Translations under genes and position numbers: made by a program
NCBI GenBank assembly: GCA_003641465.1
Contig: QNAJ01000071.1
Span: forward strand, 1-7,392
Direction: 5' to 3'
Length of the DNA: 7,392 bases
Source: Verrucomicrobiota bacterium
GTDB taxonomy: Bacteria; Verrucomicrobiota; Kiritimatiellia; B70-G9
The notes under the pieces: model-generated
The model's input: only the letters and a program-made list of their open reading frames with translations
What the model was told of the DNA's origin: nothing
Databases searched by the model: none
Shown here: piece after piece, positions 6,565 to 7,392 of the stretch
How positions within the stretch are numbered: position 1 is the first letter of the stretch
Layout: each line of letters starts with the position of its first letter

Positions 6565-7392
6565 GGCGATCCATGACAGCGCCATGTCGCGGGTGCCGAT
6601 TCTGTATGAGATTTCCCTGGCGATCGGGAGATCGCTGGATCTGGAAAGAAACTGTGAGATTTTTCTGGAGACACTTTTGCGCGCCAAGAACTTCGCCTAC
6701 GGTGGGGTGTGGCTCAGGAAGTCCTCCCTCTACAAAGGCCAGAGTCCGGCGAACGGGGACGATGCCTATGTATTGGTTTATGGGACCCCTCCCTTCCGAA
6801 TCCGGGAGCTTGTGATTCCAGCCGATCATATCATTGTGAAACGCCTGCAGGAGGCGCCTTTCTATTCGGTAGGCTGTGACGCAGCGGACTTCGGCCGGTT
6901 CATCACAGAGAGTCGAATCAGCAGGGGGGCCTATGCGGTTTATGATCTGGGAGGAATTGGGTTCCTGAAACTGTATCGCTCGGCCCGGTCGGATGCATTC
7001 CCATACGCGGAACTTAACCAGCTGCGCAGTGTGGTCTCGAAGTTTGCCGTTTCGGTAAAGGGTTGCCTGGCCCACCGTGCGCTGGAGCTTGTGGCGCGGG
7101 AGCGCCAGAGGGCACTGGATTCGCTCCGCAAAAGCGAAAGAAAATATCGGGCGGTAGTCGAGTCCGCCAGAGACGGAATAATTGTCACCGAAAATCAGCG
7201 CATACTTTTCGCCAATGGGCAAGCGGCGCGCATGCTGGGATTGACGGCGGAGCAGTTGGTGGGCATGAGGGTCACCGACTTCCTGCTGCCGCAGCACGTG
7301 GGAGCTTTCAGGGAGTTCTGCCGCCGCCGACTGAAAGGTATCCCGGGTACAGACATGATTGAGCTTGAGATGGTGACAGCCGGTCCGGAGAA
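6557..7392 (+). CDS. GAF/PAS-domain sensor protein, probable histidine kinase (3' partial)
   Basis: An uninterrupted frame runs from ATG 6557 to the window end (278 codons plus 2 nt). The start lies inside the end of the FIST gene (ATGAGTGA overlap) with a GGGGG stretch 6 nt upstream. Residues about 14-170 resemble a GAF-type sensor region: helix VPILYEISLAIGRSLDLERN, a core strand at FAYGGVWLRKSS, and GAYAVYDLGGIGFLKLYRSA before a helix of about 150-170. A charged helical linker follows (RALELVARERQRALDSLRKS, about 174-193). A clear PAS domain begins at SERKYRAVVESARDGIIVTE (193-212), with RILFANGQAARMLGLTAEQLVGM (215-237) and VTDFLLPQH (239-247). No transmembrane segment is visible, so the sensor is probably cytosolic. 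The output domain is beyond the window; histidine kinase is the commonest partner for this layout, but a cyclase or phosphatase is possible. The GAF call is weaker than the PAS call. Confidence 0.82.
   Translation, partial: MSEAIHDSAMSRVPILYEISLAIGRSLDLERNCEIFLETLLRAKNFAYGGVWLRKSSLYKGQSPANGDDAYVLVYGTPPFRIRELVIPADHIIVKRLQEAPFYSVGCDAADFGRFITESRISRGAYAVYDLGGIGFLKLYRSARSDAFPYAELNQLRSVVSKFAVSVKGCLAHRALELVARERQRALDSLRKSERKYRAVVESARDGIIVTENQRILFANGQAARMLGLTAEQLVGMRVTDFLLPQHVGAFREFCRRRLKGIPGTDMIELEMVTAGPE

Noticed and set aside
6365..7297. 310-codon minus-strand open frame
   Set aside because: It is antisense to the FIST end and the GAF-PAS gene, whose frame is clearly coding. It looks like a GC-driven long open frame.
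1..7392. tRNA, rRNA, CRISPR arrays, insertion sequences or att sites
   Set aside because: No cloverleaf sequence, regularly spaced direct repeats, terminal inverted repeats or transposase/integrase motifs were seen on either strand.

Overview
The window looks like a chromosomal segment from a GC-rich, Gram-negative-type bacterium. It is densely packed with genes, has short intergenic gaps and uses some GTG/TTG starts. I cannot name the phylum from sequence alone. There are no RNA genes, CRISPR arrays, transposases or phage genes. Six genes are recognisable (two of them cut by the window edges), plus one intergenic control region.

Region 1 (1-3328, + strand) is the distal end of a polysaccharide gene cluster. 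It holds the C-terminal part of a heparinase II/III-family polysaccharide lyase, then a family-4 glycosyltransferase of the WbuB-like type, then a non-hydrolysing UDP-GlcNAc 2-epimerase (WecB family). Spacing is tight (48 and 13 nt), so the three are probably co-transcribed. Together they suggest a surface or secreted glycan that contains ManNAc or a derivative. WecB would supply the sugar nucleotide, the GT4 would add a residue, and the lyase-like protein would trim or release polymer.

Region 2 (3350-5243, - strand) is a convergent two-gene operon. A ketopantoate-reductase-family NADP-dependent dehydrogenase comes first. It overlaps by about 11 nt a gene encoding a fused ferritin-like/VIT1-CCC1 membrane protein (MbfA-like), a likely iron or manganese exporter with its own diiron domain. 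The exporter start is inferred to be a TTG inside the last codons of the reductase.

Region 3 (5386-7392, + strand) is divergent from region 2. It holds a two-gene signalling module: a FIST (FIST_N + FIST_C) ligand-sensing protein, then a sensor protein with a GAF-like N-terminal region, a linker helix and a PAS domain. The sensor runs off the window and probably continues into a kinase or cyclase output domain. The two genes overlap by 8 nt (ATG inside the FIST stop region), so they are probably translationally coupled.

The roughly 150-nt divergent intergenic region (5235-5385) contains a perfect 12-bp palindrome, a small hairpin and a candidate promoter that could make the reductase mRNA leaderless. 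No clearly new defence or mobile system is visible. The best candidates for follow-up are the FIST-GAF-PAS pair and the reductase/ferritin-exporter operon.
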